Assembly (NCBI GenBank): GCA_001599915.1
Contig: BCIG01000011.1
Location: 248,001-312,000 of the forward strand
From: Symbiotaphrina buchneri
Lineage: Eukaryota > Ascomycota > Symbiotaphrinales > Symbiotaphrinaceae
Direction of reading: 5' to 3'
Length of the DNA: 64,000 bases
Shown here: positions 11,295 through 22,350 of the stretch, piece after piece
Layout of the letters: the number at the start of each line of letters is the position of its first letter
Numbering within the stretch: position 1 is the stretch's first letter
Notes under the pieces: generated by a model
What the model was told of the DNA's origin: nothing
Database searches by the model: none
What the model saw: the letters and a program-made list of their open reading frames with translations, nothing else
Translations under genes and position numbers: made by a program

Positions 11295-11844
11295 GAGGTA
11301 GGTGATGGCGCGCCGGCAGATCCAGGAATGTTCAGTTTCCCGGGCCCCCTAGGGACAAAGTCCGCTAACTAACGGTTGGGGATGGTGAGCACATATGGGC
11401 CTTTGAAAGAAGGATGTCACTGTGATTGCACGAAGCGCTGACCATCTGCCCAGGTAGGGCGGAATACCTCTTCGTCAGGTGAAAGCAGAAGATCGGAAAC
11501 GTTGATGATGGGCTGTCTCTGGGTGCTCTGAATGGTTGTCTGTGCTCGGACGCTAGTCTAACGATGACAGGGGAGGGGAGCAAGCAAGGTGTAGAGTAGT
11601 CCGTACAGGTAGGGAACCTGCTAAGAACTACAATTCCGTGTTGGTGGGACAAGTCTAAGATATACGAATAATGACCTTTTGTGTATGGACTGAAGACAGG
11701 GAAGATCGGGGATCCAAAACTAAGGCACATAACTAAAGGCGTTATTGCCGGTCGAAGAAGTTCAATATCAAGGAAATGAGCATACTCCGTACTCCGTATG
11801 CACGTCTCGGCTTGGCATGTTTGTCGAATTAAAGTACGAAGTAC
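11295..11844. promoter_or_regulatory. Upstream region of the phospholipase D gene
   Basis: A 550 bp gene-free stretch between the phospholipase D start and the MITE. It holds two overlapping copies of TACTCCGTA at 11783-11798, a short motif also seen in other spacers of the window. Promoter function is inferred from position only. Confidence 0.35.
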
Positions 11845-11846
11845 TA

Positions 11847-12513
11847 CAGTCAAACCCTGGCTATAAGCATATAGCTCGTCACACGATCTATATGCTTATA
11901 ACAGGGGTAATGCTTACAACCAAGTTCACGTGACCAGAGCTTTTCTATGTAAAGATTCACGTGATCATCGATTTATTACCATCATCACCCAGGGTCAGGT
12001 TTTTGTCCTCTATTTCTTATTATGAATCGTAGGTAGTTCACTGTAGTTGTATTTCTAAAAGCTTCTATAGCTATTGTAATTAGTATCTTGATGTTTTTAT
12101 TTTTCCCTCTGGATTTCCCCTTTTTCTAATTGGGTATCCAATATTTTGAAGATAAAACATCATAAATTGTTGATTGACTATAGCTTATCCAAGTTTCCAA
12201 CCATGATATATAAATAAAATATGATATAACTAGTTTCTTATATTTCTATATGCTCTAGATAGTTTTTCTTGTTGTCTAACCAATATTTGACCTATATTTG
12301 ACCTATATTTCACATGAAATATCATGTAAATTATAGGGGAAAAATTATCTGGTTAAGAAGCATATGGGTGAGAGGGGACAGGATTTTCAAGCATATGCTT
12401 ATAAGAAGAGAAAATAAGCATTTGGCTGGGGTTTGGAGCACGTCACACAATTTCTATGCTTATAACCAGAGATATGCTTATAAACCTATATGCTTATAGC
12501 CATGGTTTGACTG
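11847..12513. mobile_element. Non-autonomous Tc1/mariner-like (pogo-like) DNA transposon / MITE, 667 bp
   Basis: The ends form an inverted repeat of about 30 bp with one mismatch: left CAGTCAAACCCTGGCTATAA, right end reverse complement CAGTCAAACCATGGCTATAA, both continuing GCATATAG. A TA dinucleotide flanks each side (11845-11846 and 12514-12515), as expected for TA target duplication by Tc1/mariner-superfamily transposases. The interior is AT-rich and carries no reading frame of useful length. Subterminal copies of ATGCTTATAA repeat several times near both ends, and CGTCACAC follows the left end and is mirrored near the right end. It is therefore a MITE-type derivative moved in trans. It sits about 150 bp upstream of the molybdate transporter start, where it could affect expression. 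The pogo/Fot1 assignment rests only on TA plus the CAGTCAA-like terminus. Confidence 0.85.
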
Positions 12514-12661
12514 TATTGTACACCTAAGGTAAGGTACGTACCGCAGCAAGCGATAAGGTTACCTTATCTGCCCTGTCCACCGGCAGACGCTTCTGTAACG
12601 CCATTGTTGTCATCACTGCTGGAGGAATACTCTCTTCAGCTGCCCTCTCCTTGCTGCGTTC

Positions 12662-14049
12662 ATGGCCGGCCATACTTACAGCTTCCGCCGTATTCAAGCC
12701 AACAATGTCTCGACCATTCGCCGGGCACCACTGGCAGAGATCTCCGGTTCACTAGGAGACCTAGGTACTCTGCTACCTTTAATGATAGCCCTTAGCATCA
12801 ATGGGTCCGTCTCTCTATCCACCACGCTGGTCTTCACTGGACTGGCAAATATCCTGACAGGTGTTTTGTTTGGTGTGCCGCTTCCAGTACAGGTCTGTTC
12901 GCTTCCCCTATGGTGAACGAACCCTGGCTGACCCGTACAGCCTATGAAAGCAATCGCAGCCGTCGCCATTTCGCGCTCGTTTACCAAAGGCGAGACAGCA
13001 TCTGCGGGGCTATTCGTAGCAGCAGTGATTGCATTCATCAGTATTACAGGCCTTTTAAGAGTCTTCGTCCGGATCATCCCTGTACCGGTCATCAAAGGCA
13101 TCCAGGTCGGTGCCGGGCTCTCTTTGATACTCAGCGCAGGATCGTCACTTCTGCAGCCGCTGTCGTGGATACATCCCAGTTGGGCCGACAACCTCATTTG
13201 GGCAATCGTTGCATTCATCTTCCTACTGGTCTCGGTGCATCTGCCGAATGTACCTTATGCACTCCTCGTCTTTATCGCGGGCATTGTTTTTGCATTTGCG
13301 CAGCTTGCAGGGCATGTGGCGCCTTCGGTGCACTTGTGGCATCCGCAAGCGTTCCTCCCAACCTTCGCCGAATTCAAAACCGGTGCAATAGACGCCGGGG
13401 TTGGTCAACTTCCGTTGACGACCCTTAATTCTATCATTGCAGTCACCCACCTCTCAGCAGATCTGCTACCTTTACTACCGGTGCCATCTGTTACCTCCAT
13501 AGGCTTGAGCGTCGCCGGCATGAACTTGGTAGGTTGCTGGTTTGGTGCAATGCCGGTATGTCACGGGTCGGGTGGTCTTGCGGCGCAATATCGTTTCGGT
13601 GCACGCTCAGGAGCGAGTATCATCTTTCTGGGTCTAGTAAAACTGGTTTTGGGACTGTTTTTCGGCGAGTCGCTAGTGGGCTTACTTGGAAAGTCCCTAG
13701 GTCCCTACTTGGTGTGATGGTCATTGCTGCTGGTCTCGAGTTGGCTAAGGTTGGAGAGTCTCTCAATATAGGAGCCAGGGATCTTCTGGAAGCCTCTCAG
13801 GATGACCAGCCATCAGATGAACATGGCATGAAAACTCGAGAGGTGGGTCAGGATGAACGCAGGAAAAGGTGGATGGTCATGCTAGTGACAGTAGGAGGCC
13901 TTTTGGCATTTCGGAATGATGCCGTTGGCTTCATTGCGGGAATGCTCTGCCACGCGAGCTTTCAAATCCCCGTGTGCTTGCATGCTCGGGCTCGCCGCCG
14001 GAGCGCAAATAGACCAGCAGAGGAAGAAGGCCTTTTGGCCCAACAATGA
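12662..14049 (+). CDS. Molybdate transporter, MOT1/sulfate-permease-like, with one frame break
   Basis: Exon 12662-12892 joins at phase 0 to 12941 onward across a 48-bp intron (VPLPVQ / PMKAIAAVAISRSF). The protein is very hydrophobic. It has the family signatures APLAEISGSLGDLGTLLPL near the N-terminus and VPVIKGIQVGAGLSL in the middle, plus GLSVAGMNLVGCWFGAMPVCHGSGGLA, quoted here in parts: GLSVAGMNL, GAMPVCHGSGGLA. These mark the MOT1 group of high-affinity molybdate transporters. The first frame stops at 13717, but from about 13690 the neighbouring frame continues with VPRSLLGVMVIAAGLELAKV and FIAGMLCHASFQ, the normal C-terminal part, to 14049. One missing base near 13693-13700 (an expected Lys-Phe-Pro) explains the shift. 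It is either a real lesion, making this a young pseudogene, or a sequencing error. The MITE lies just upstream. Confidence 0.85.
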
Positions 14050-14198
14050 TTATGACCGGTGTTGGTAGTCGACAGCCGGCTTACTTCGTACACCAACTGA
14101 AGAGCACTCCTCTGACACATTGACCGCTCGGAACAATCTGCGGAACCGTTCACGGTATATTATCCGGACGATGGCCAAATTTGTTATCCCAGTTCTGC

Positions 14199-14986
14199 CT
14201 ATGCTCTCTCACTGATCCAGATTGCTGCTCTGCAACCTCCTCGGATCACACTGGTCAGCGCCCAGTGTCCGTCAGCTAGCTTAGCATCATGTTCGACAGC
14301 ATGATCCAGATGCTCCAACTCCTCGTTTCTTATTCTTCGCACAGTTGCCAGCAGGTCTTTCAGCTCCTCGCCTGGCTCTTCACCAGAAGCCTCCCAATCC
14401 TTCATCCATTCAAGCAATGTGCGAACCTGTGCGTTATAGTGGTCTCCAATCTCGGTCTCTACCGCCTCGGTGCATGCCATGGCCGCTTCCCTCCCCATGA
14501 CTGCTGTCGACCACCCGAGAAATGTTGCGGCGACTCGCCAAATTGGATAAATAGCTGTAGGTCGAATTCGATGTTTAGCCAGCAGTCGGTTGAACGTGTC
14601 GAAGTGGCCAGCCTCTTGGTCGTACATGTGTTTCATCAGCGGTCTGAGATGGGGGTACGAGCGGACTATCGGCGGTGTTTGCGCCGTGTAGATGAGCGTT
14701 GCAGCCAGCTCGCCGGCCTGGTTGACCCGCAACTGACGTAAACATATGAGTGGACGTGAATACGCCAGAGAGTAGGGCCACCTACCGCGCTATCGAGGTA
14801 ATTGCGCTGCTCCTCGGTCAACGGACGTCGAGGAACCTTTTGCGCGTCTGAGGAAGGAGCGGCAGTTGCGGATGCATGGCGACGCTGATACCGGGTTGAC
14901 AGAAGCCTTGGTGCGAGGAAGTCGTATAGAGGGAAGGGTAACTGCGGCACTGTGATTGAACGCCGGATGGCAGCATGGGCGACCAT
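14199..14986 (-). CDS. COQ7: 5-demethoxyubiquinone hydroxylase Coq7 (mitochondrial)
   Basis: Exons 14786-14986 and 14199-14732 join over a 53-bp intron to restore YLDSA-LRVNQAGELAA and give 244 residues. The N-terminus (about 50 residues, Arg-rich, with LLSTRYQRRHASA) looks like a mitochondrial presequence. The di-iron ligands of the ferritin-like fold are visible: Glu in NQAGE, Glu/His in DQEAGHF, Glu in CTEAVE and ETEIGDH, and Glu/His in EELEHLDH. The enzyme hydroxylates demethoxyubiquinone in coenzyme Q biosynthesis in the inner membrane. It is divergently arranged with RTF1 over about 620 bp. Confidence 0.95.
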
Positions 14987-15608
14987 TGTAAAAGAAGATT
15001 ATTTGAGGAGCCGAGCGTGCTATGCAGGAAGATACCCTAACTAACGTAACAACACATATGTCCCTTTGCACTTTCTCAGGAGCGTGCCTGCACGACAGCA
15101 ACGGTAAAGCGTGTTGAAAGTTGAGGTTGGATGGTTGCAGGCGGGTAACTCACCTTACCTCATATGGTAGTGGAGTGCACTGGCCGGGTGGCTTGACACC
15201 AAGGGACACGGACAAGGGGAGCAAGGCTTGGCAAATTGGGACGTCGATGGGCGGCTGGATGTCACCACCATGCACAGCAGCTCCTCCTCCTTCCTCCCAC
15301 TTTCAATATAATATTTTCTTGCACTCCGCTGCCTTCAAAATCTGCCCAAGTGCTTTACCTTGCGGCTATTCGCCCATAGAGAGAGCTCTTGTCCTTTGCC
15401 TTTATTTACTATCATTTGCATACGGCTTTCACCACGTTGCGCTGCATCCTACTTGTGCGGATTGGAACGTGCTCTGGCAGTATCCCGACTTGCTGTTCAG
15501 TGATTACTTGCTCGCGGCGGTGCAACTTTCTGCCTCTGCGGTCGCATTCACATCTGGCGCTAGCCTTTTCGAGAGACATACAAAAAGAACAATAAGAACA
15601 ATAAGAAG
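14987..15608. promoter_or_regulatory. Divergent promoter region COQ7 / RTF1
   Basis: A 622 bp spacer between two start codons pointing away from each other. It contains pyrimidine-rich stretches and AATATAATATTTT near 15307. No open frame has family resemblance. The regulatory role is inferred from gene orientation. Confidence 0.45.
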
Positions 15609-17709
15609 ATGGCTGACCTAGACGCGGAACTGCTCGCGCTTGCTGGAGGGGACACTTCCTCGGACGAGGATATTCCCAAGCAGTCCACCAAACGATCGCC
15701 AACACGCTCGTCGCCGCCTGGCAGTCCCCCAAAGTCGAAAACCATGGCGAGAGCTGGCGTGGCACGCAGGAAGTCATCCAAGCCTGCAAGGCGCACCGTG
15801 AGGAAGGCGAAGCGTGAGGAGTCCGAGGAAGAAGGTGAAGCGTGAGTCCACACTTGCAGCTTCTTACAACCCTGGTCACACTTCTCTGATTATGTCCATC
15901 AGATCATCCCTAGAATCAACACCCAACTCCCTTCGGTCCGCCTCCATGTCGGAGTCTGAATCGGAGGCGTCCCCTGCCGACGGTGATGATGAAGGTCCCA
16001 TCTTCCCGATTGAGAACAAATACTACTCCGAGAAAGACAAAGCTGAGATTATGGCCATGTCTGAGATTGACCGTGAGGCGGAATTGGCCAAACGTGCCGA
16101 AATTCTTGAGCGGAGAATGCAAGATCTGCATCTGCGCCGATTGCTTCAGGCTCGTGAGCGCGAAGAGACAAAAGCGGCCGAAAAGAAAAAACGGAAAGCT
16201 GGGGCAGCGGAGCTTGACGAGAATCAGCGCAAGAGCTCAAGGCAGAAGACGACACTGGGAGGTAGAAAAGTAGGCGAGACGTCAGGGGCCTTGGAGGCAT
16301 ACAAGCGGTCGAGGGAGCAGCGCGGTCTCGATAATGAGGTCAGAAGATCCGGTGAAGGAAAGGCTAGGTCCAAGAAGCTGTCACAGGATGCAGATTACTC
16401 TGATGCAGATGCTGAAGGAGAAAGCGAGGTTGAGTGGGATGAAGGCACCAAACGTCGTTCCCCTTCTGCTGCGAGAGATGAGCCTCCTGGAGAACTGCGA
16501 GATTTTGAACGTGTCAGGGTGGGCCGGTCAAACTTTGCAAAATTCTGCTTCTATCCTGGATTCGATAATGCAGTTACTGGATGCTTTGCTAGGATTAGTG
16601 TTGGTCTGGATAGGGCTACTGGACAGAATGTCTACAGGATGGGTCAGATCAAGGGTGAGTACTCCGCATCATTCATTTTGCTCCACTGACATCATCCAAA
16701 AGGGTTCAAGCAAGGCAGGCCTTATGCGATGGAAGGGTCGAACGGGAAACGGTTTGTTGTAGACTCCTACGCAATTGTCGCTATTGGAAAGGAAGAAAAA
16801 GAATGGCCATTCATAACGTGCTCCGATTCACGATTCACAGAGGTTTGTTGCAGCACTACCCCTTTCCCAGACTTCTCCTGACGATCCTAGGCGGAATTCG
16901 AGCGCTATAGAAAAACTCTCATTGTTCAAGACTATCCTCTTGCGACGAAGCCTTTCCTATCGGCAAAGATAGACGACATCAACAACATGGTCAATCATCG
17001 CTGGACCGAGGAGGAGATCCAAGAGAAGCTGCGCCGCTCCGGAGCGCTACAAGCCCGTCTTGCCCCTATTGAACGAGCCGAGATTAATGTTCGTCGTCGT
17101 GACGCTCTCGAGAGAGGCGATGAAGCAGCAATCGCTAAGTGTGACGCCGAACTCGCTGCACTGGACGGACCAACCAAGCTTGCGTTCGGGACCACACTGG
17201 AAACAAGTCCTGTTAAGTCAAACGCTCCCAAGGGTCCGACTCAACAAGAACGTCTGGCGGCTCTCAATAGGGCCAATCGCAAGGCAAATTCCGAGGATAT
17301 CCGTCGTGCGCAGATCGCCGAAAAGCGTGCTGAGAGGAGGCAACAAGCTGCTGTAGCTAGAGGCGAAGCCCTTGCTAACCCCTTTCAACGTGTCAAGACC
17401 AAGGCGAAGATCCACCATGACAGTCAGACTAACAGTCCTGCACCCCATGGTGGTAGCCAAGGGACAGATGACCTGTTCGGTGACTCGGATGCCCGAAGCA
17501 GAGCTGTCACTCCTATGAGCAGCGCTAATGGCACAGGCACAGGCACCGCCACGCCGCAGAAAATCGCTACACCAGGAAGCACTGCCCCGGCGCTCGGAAG
17601 TGCCCGGGCAAACGGGGAGAAAAAAGGGGGCCTGCCGAGCTTCAGAAAGAGGAATCTGGATGATGAGATTTTGGCTTCCATGGACATAGGGATTGACATT
17701 GACGTCTAG
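15609..17709 (+). CDS. RTF1: Paf1 complex subunit Rtf1 (Plus3 domain)
   Basis: Four exons (15609-15841, 15903-16654, 16703-16842, 16891-17709) give 647 residues. All introns are 48-61 bp with consensus ends. The N-terminal half is acidic and Ser-rich, with ENKYYSEKDKAEIMAMSEID-type sequence and a charged EILERRMQDLHLRRL helix. The Plus3 domain spans roughly residues 230-370 (FERVRVGRSNFAKFCFYPGF, CFARISVGLD, FVVDSYAI, ITCSDSRFT). A charged helical C-terminal part follows (HRWTEEEIQEKL). Rtf1 is a subunit of the RNA polymerase II elongation-associated Paf1 complex and promotes histone H2B ubiquitination; Plus3 binds phosphorylated Spt5. Confidence 0.95.
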
Positions 17710-17994
17710 ACATATCCTAGGAAGGACGACCCAAGCTGAACGGCCCCTGCTTGAAGTCGGATCTATTCAGCAAGGGTGTTGATATTTCACATCCGTAGTT
17801 CCATAACCGCTTAGACAGATGGTGGCATTTCCAGCGTATCGGAGCAGTATGTATACTACCAAGATATTATTCAGCATGCGCGAGCGCGTGAATATCAAGT
17901 AGTCATCTCACAGTTCCTTTCACGCCTCACAATGCCTACCATGATGATGATGAGATGGCCAGCAATGGAGCTCTACGGCGAAGAGCGATGTCGG

Positions 17995-18663
17995 TCACCG
18001 GGCTAATTCGGCTCTGGCCTGCTCGGCATCTTCAATCAAAAAGTCCAGGAAAGCTCTCGAAAACCTCGTCAGCTGTTCGTAGGCCACCTCGAACCCGCTC
18101 TCTCCGCGACCGTAGTAGGGATCCACAACCTCCTCAAACCCATCCTTGCCCCCAAACTCCCCAAAGAGCCGCACCTCAGCGACCTTCCTACCCTGCGCAT
18201 CCCTGGCCTGGCCATGATCCTCATCTGCGCTTTGCGCCTTTCCGGACCTCCTACCTTTCCGCCTGCTGGGCCCGGAAGTGGCTTGTGCTGAATCGCCCTT
18301 GGCGAGCAGCTTCGCGCGCATATGCCGCAGGTCGTCGAGGTTGTACGTGTCCATGGCGAGCAGGTAGTCATAGTCGTAGAAATCCTGGGGGACGACCTTC
18401 TTGGCAGCGTGAGCGAAGTCGGCGATGCCGTGCCGCTTCAGCGTCGCGATGGTACGCGGGTCTGGGGGATCGTGGACGTGGTATGCGTCCGTGCCGCTGG
18501 AGGAGATGGCAGAAATCCGCAGCGGGGAGCTAGAAGGGATAGGAGAGCGCTGCAGGAGCTTTTGGAACACAGCTTCGGCCATTGGAGAACGACAGATGTT
18601 CCCCAGGCAGACAAAGAGGACGGAGACTGGTTCCTGTTGGTTCGTGTTGCCGCTGTTAGACAT
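17995..18663 (-). CDS. LTP1: Low-molecular-weight protein tyrosine phosphatase
   Basis: Single exon, 222 residues. The P-loop signature VLFVCLGNICRSPMAEAVF at residues 14-32 has the nucleophilic Cys and the CX5RS arrangement. The catalytic acid is in VVDPYYGRGESGFEVAYEQL near the C-terminus. The protein is about 60 residues longer than bacterial and animal enzymes because of a Gly/Lys/Arg-rich insertion around residues 120-155 (SGPSRRKGRRSGK), a feature common in filamentous fungal members. It dephosphorylates phosphotyrosine and small phosphomonoesters in the cytosol. It converges tail-to-tail with RTF1, 285 bp apart. Confidence 0.93.
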   Translation of the reverse strand: MSNSGNTNQQEPVSVLFVCLGNICRSPMAEAVFQKLLQRSPIPSSSPLRISAISSSGTDAYHVHDPPDPRTIATLKRHGIADFAHAAKKVVPQDFYDYDYLLAMDTYNLDDLRHMRAKLLAKGDSAQATSGPSRRKGRRSGKAQSADEDHGQARDAQGRKVAEVRLFGEFGGKDGFEEVVDPYYGRGESGFEVAYEQLTRFSRAFLDFLIEDAEQARAELAR

Positions 18664-19347
18664 TGTCGAGATCCTGATGGCTGTCCTTCACGGAAGGACT
18701 AGACCTCATAAGCCCAGCGACGGTAATAGCCACTGTCCCCTCTCTTAAGAGAACGTCTATGTGTATTCAGGACGTGGAGGTCATTCTCTTGATCGTCCCG
18801 GTAGTTGAGATCCAAGAAGGTCGTCGGAAGATAAGATAACACTGATCGATTTAGGCAGATGTGATAAGAAAATCTGCATTATCTCCAAACTTAATCCGCA
18901 CGTACTCCGTGCAGCAGAGCATGATTTACTGGCACACAAAATCATCAAGTTTTGGAGAAATGCGCCCTCAGCGGTCCATGACAGGACAAGGACTGGTAGC
19001 ACATACACAGTGCAGTCAACTTTAAATAGGAAGAAGATTAAAGTGAGAGAGCTTTGATCGAAAACCAGTTTATTATCGTTTTATCCTATATTAGAGATTA
19101 AGGACCAAGCCTCCTCTTAAGACAAGCATGGTATATTCCATATTCGCATGTTCTCGGGACGGTAACCAGGCAAGCAATCCCATGAGACCTGAATCCAAAT
19201 ACTCCTGAATTCGCAGACCGCTGAAAGCACCCGCGGTCCAGTACAAGCCAATATTATCTATGCGCTTCCGCTGTCTCAGACCGATTTAGTCATTCCGTTT
19301 CCCCGGGTCTAGTAGAGCAGTTCCATGCTTTCATGCTCATCGCAGCT
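18664..19347. other. Intergenic, no gene recognised
   Basis: A 680 bp spacer between the phosphatase start and the 3' end of the cholinephosphotransferase gene. It is AT-richer than its neighbours. Short frames here show no family resemblance. Confidence 0.45.
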
Positions 19348-20980
19348 TCAATTGTGTTTCTTCGTTCCTTCTTCAGCACCGCCGGTGTAAGGATGTTTGA
19401 TCGTCAAGCACCATATGTCCAGATACTGGCAAATGGTGAAGATGACGTCGGCCTCATAGCACAAGGAAGTTAATACCATTGGCATGTAGCAGGAACCAGA
19501 AAGCGGCACGACAAGCAGTACTCACCACAAAGGACCCATAAATGCCAAAGCCTAGACCAAGGCAGAAGTACGTAAAGGTCAGCTCTTCGGTCTTGCCTGC
19601 GATGACAGCATTCCACAAGCCCATCTTAGCACCCAAGCCGTCCACCACAGCAAGGACCATGGGCAGGCTCAAACCACTGTCAAGGTTCCAAGGAAAGTCT
19701 TGTTTAAGCAAGTGTGCCAGGATGATCCTCCCTACGCACATGGCGTTTATCATGCCAATGTAAAGTATAAAAGGGATGAGATGCATGGTAAGGATGTAGG
19801 GGTGTAGATAGAGCGTCAAGACCACGAAGGTCCACACCACAAAGAAAGGAAGCAAGCCTGCCAAGGCTGAAAGAAACGCTTCCTTCTGCCCGCGAAGGTG
19901 ATTTCGAACGCTTAAGCAGCTAGATCTCTCCATCAATCTACCGTTGGATATGGAGATAAGGAAAAGTGCCTTACCTCGAAATCGTGTTGTACACCAGAAC
20001 AACAGCGCCATACACCATATACCACTCATTCCAGGGCATCTCGTAGAGCAGTTCAGGGACGATAGTCGGCCGCTCGTTGAAGCCAATACTGCGAAACAAC
20101 GATTGCTGCCAGAAATGAGCACCGCCAAGAAAAGCCGTCAAAGCATACACAATCACGAGAGTGAGGATGCCTTCCACCGGGCCTGAAATGATTCCTAAAG
20201 TCAGAACATGCGTGTGATATTCATCCCACGTCTGAATATAGAAGGTTAGGAGTGCTATGGGCCGTTAGCATAAGCATTGTTCGGACGAGGGAAGCTCCCC
20301 TACATGCAAAGAGGGTCAGGACAGTCTTCCATCCTTGACCAAGGTTCATAACAGCAGCGAAGAGAATAACTTCTAGCGTGGTGTTCAGCGCATCCACTCC
20401 TGATAGAGATCAGCGCCCGGTTCTAGCTTTTTCATGGAGCACCTCCATACCATGGTCGAAAAGCTCTCCCAGTGGCCCGCTTTGCTTGGTTCTCCGACTA
20501 GAGAAACTTAGACTCGCAGATCTTTCGTGGGGATTGTCGGAGCAAAGCAACATACGCCTGTGTACCGTCGACGGCATCGCATGTCTGATACAAAAACAAC
20601 CCGATGGCCCAGCTCACGTAAACCCACAGTGGGCAATCATTTTCGAGAGAGGTGTCGTAGTAAAACAAGGTCAGGAGGTTGATTATCACGAAGCCGAATC
20701 CCGTCAGAGTGATCTATGACCGTGAGTCTAGAAGCTTATATCGGGCAGGAAGACTTGTAGCATACGGCGTTTGGGCTGCATAATCACCAAAACAATTAGT
20801 TTTTGGGCTGTAGCTCCCCAGGGTAGAGAGAGGAACGCACGCCATAGACATTGGAAAGAATTTGATAGCCACATTGGTGTAAAAGGGTTTCATGACATAG
20901 CGCGACAGCAATGAGTGGTCAACCCCGGAATACTTGTATTCCTTGAGCGCAGGCAGCTCTGCCGCTGCTATGTAGACCAT
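19348..20980 (-). CDS. Choline/ethanolamine phosphotransferase (CPT1/EPT1)
   Basis: Eight exons (20841-20980, 20766-20775, 20556-20713, 20451-20497, 20304-20399, 19975-20254, 19526-19910, 19348-19452) give 406 residues. The second exon is only 10 nt and is needed to read FFPMSMA-PNA-ITLTGFGF. The CDP-alcohol phosphotransferase motif DGTQARRTKQSGPLGELFDH with VD following fits DGx2ARx8Gx3Dx3D. Its central part is split over exons 3, 4 and 5. Seven or more hydrophobic segments follow, and the end GSFVADVIFTICQYLDIW, KHPYTGG, EEGTKKHN is typical. The enzyme makes phosphatidylcholine or phosphatidylethanolamine from diacylglycerol and CDP-choline or CDP-ethanolamine in ER/Golgi membranes. Which headgroup it prefers cannot be read from sequence. 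Confidence 0.94.
20766..20775 (-). other. 10-nt micro-exon of the phosphotransferase gene
   Basis: The ten bases CCCAAACGCC complete codons for Ala, Pro, Asn and Ala. They are bounded by ATTATGCAG acceptor and GTATGC donor, with introns of 65 and 52 bp on either side. Without this exon the frame of the flanking exons does not match; with it the conserved APN-ITLTGF block is restored. Confidence 0.85.
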
Positions 20981-21561
20981 TTTGGTTGAATTGGACCCGA
21001 CAACCCGTTGCTCAAGAGCTCTATAGGATATGACTTCAAGTCTGCCGTTAGAGCGAGGTCATGGTGGAGGTCTGGGTTTGTTGGCACAGGTGATTCTCCG
21101 TACTTGGTCTTGGAACAATTCTCGAAGTTTCAGTACCTCACCTGCAGGTTAGCATCTTAAAGTTGGCTGAGAGTGACGCGCCAGGACCGCGACCAAGGCT
21201 CAGGGCCAAGCCACCAGCCCGTCGGGAGCGACGTCAACACACAAGGCACTTTAGCTACACGGTGCTACCAGTGGGTACCTTAGTCAGCGAGGTAATCTTA
21301 TAACTTCTGCCGCCAGCGTGATGATGTTGTCCAATATGGCTCAATCAGTAACTTGCTTTTTTTCCAGCATTGTGAAGGGACTATCAGTACTCCTACGTAA
21401 ATGATAACTCTTCCTCACCATGTTGGTTTCATACTGGCATTAGGTGCTTGTCATTAACTTCTTCAGCACTTCGAAAGCGATTTAATTCCCGTGCAAATCA
21501 TGGTCCCCTTGCACCCTTGATAGCTATTCGGACCAAATTGCCCAGTGCTTTATGAACTTGA
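20981..21561. other. Intergenic upstream of the phosphotransferase gene
   Basis: A 580 bp stretch with no convincing frame on either strand. It contains the phosphotransferase promoter and the 3' flank of the next gene. Confidence 0.45.
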
Positions 21562-22350
21562 TTATGTCAATCTCGCAAGAGCGACCTCCAGATCCATCTT
21601 GACCATCGTCAGCTCCCTGTAGATATCATCGGCCAACCTCGCCTGTGGCCTGTCGTCTTCCACCACAAGATCAAGAAGGCCCATCTGAGCCTCAATCCCA
21701 ATCTCTTGCTCCTTGTAGAGATCGTACAGGCGTTCGACGTTCGCACGCTGCAGCACCTTCAAGTTCCAGAACTCGCGGGCCCACTCTACGGCTTTCGAGG
21801 CCACCTCGAGCAGATTCTCGGCAACAATGGGCGAGACAGACAACACTGCGAGAGCCTCAAGTGCGGTGGGCTTACGTTCGAGGGTAGCGTACTCCAGCAG
21901 CTTTGCTATGTTCACCGCAAGGCGCTCGATGAGGTCCGGAACCTCGGTGCCGGCCAGAGGGACCCGTTGAGCGTCTTGAGCATGAGTGAGCACGGGCTCC
22001 AGTATTAAATTCTGAGTATCCATTTACTCAAAGCACATGAAGGAGGCTTATACGCCACGTCGTTCTCCAAGGCCGCGTCAACTGTACGCATAACCTACAC
22101 CATGTCACGGTCAGTCGGTGCCGTTTGTCTTCCATCGTCGTAGCGCGTCTCCTTTCTATGACCAAACGGCGAGAACGAAAATACTAACCTGCTCAGAGAG
22201 CTTTGAGGCGCGCTCCTTCCTTGCGATGTAATCCGTAGTGGCTTTCATCTTGTCCCGGTTTTCGTCATTGTCATTCTGGATGTCTATTTCAGGCTTCCTC
22301 CACTTGGAAGCTTTCACGTCATTACCTGCGTTGGTGCGCTTGAGAGACAT
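21562..22350 (-). CDS. Unidentified conserved-looking helical protein
   Basis: Exon 22189-22350 (MSLKRTNAGNDVKASKWRKP, then DNDENRDKMKATTDYIARKE) joins over a clear intron to 22094 downstream (VMRTVDAALEND). A second, less certain junction (donor at 22058, GTGGCG; acceptor before 22011) leads into NLILEPVLTHAQDAQ and a long helical part ending DLEVALARLT at 21562. The total is about 224 residues. The sequence is rich in Leu, Glu and Ala with heptad-like spacing and has no signal peptide or membrane segment. I do not recognise the family. The alternative is that translation starts at the ATG at 22023, giving a 153-residue protein. Confidence 0.6.

Noticed and set aside
18781-19008. Short minus-strand frame resembling sequence near 52338-52526
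   Set aside because: The shared words are short and not aligned over any useful length, so chance similarity is the simplest explanation.
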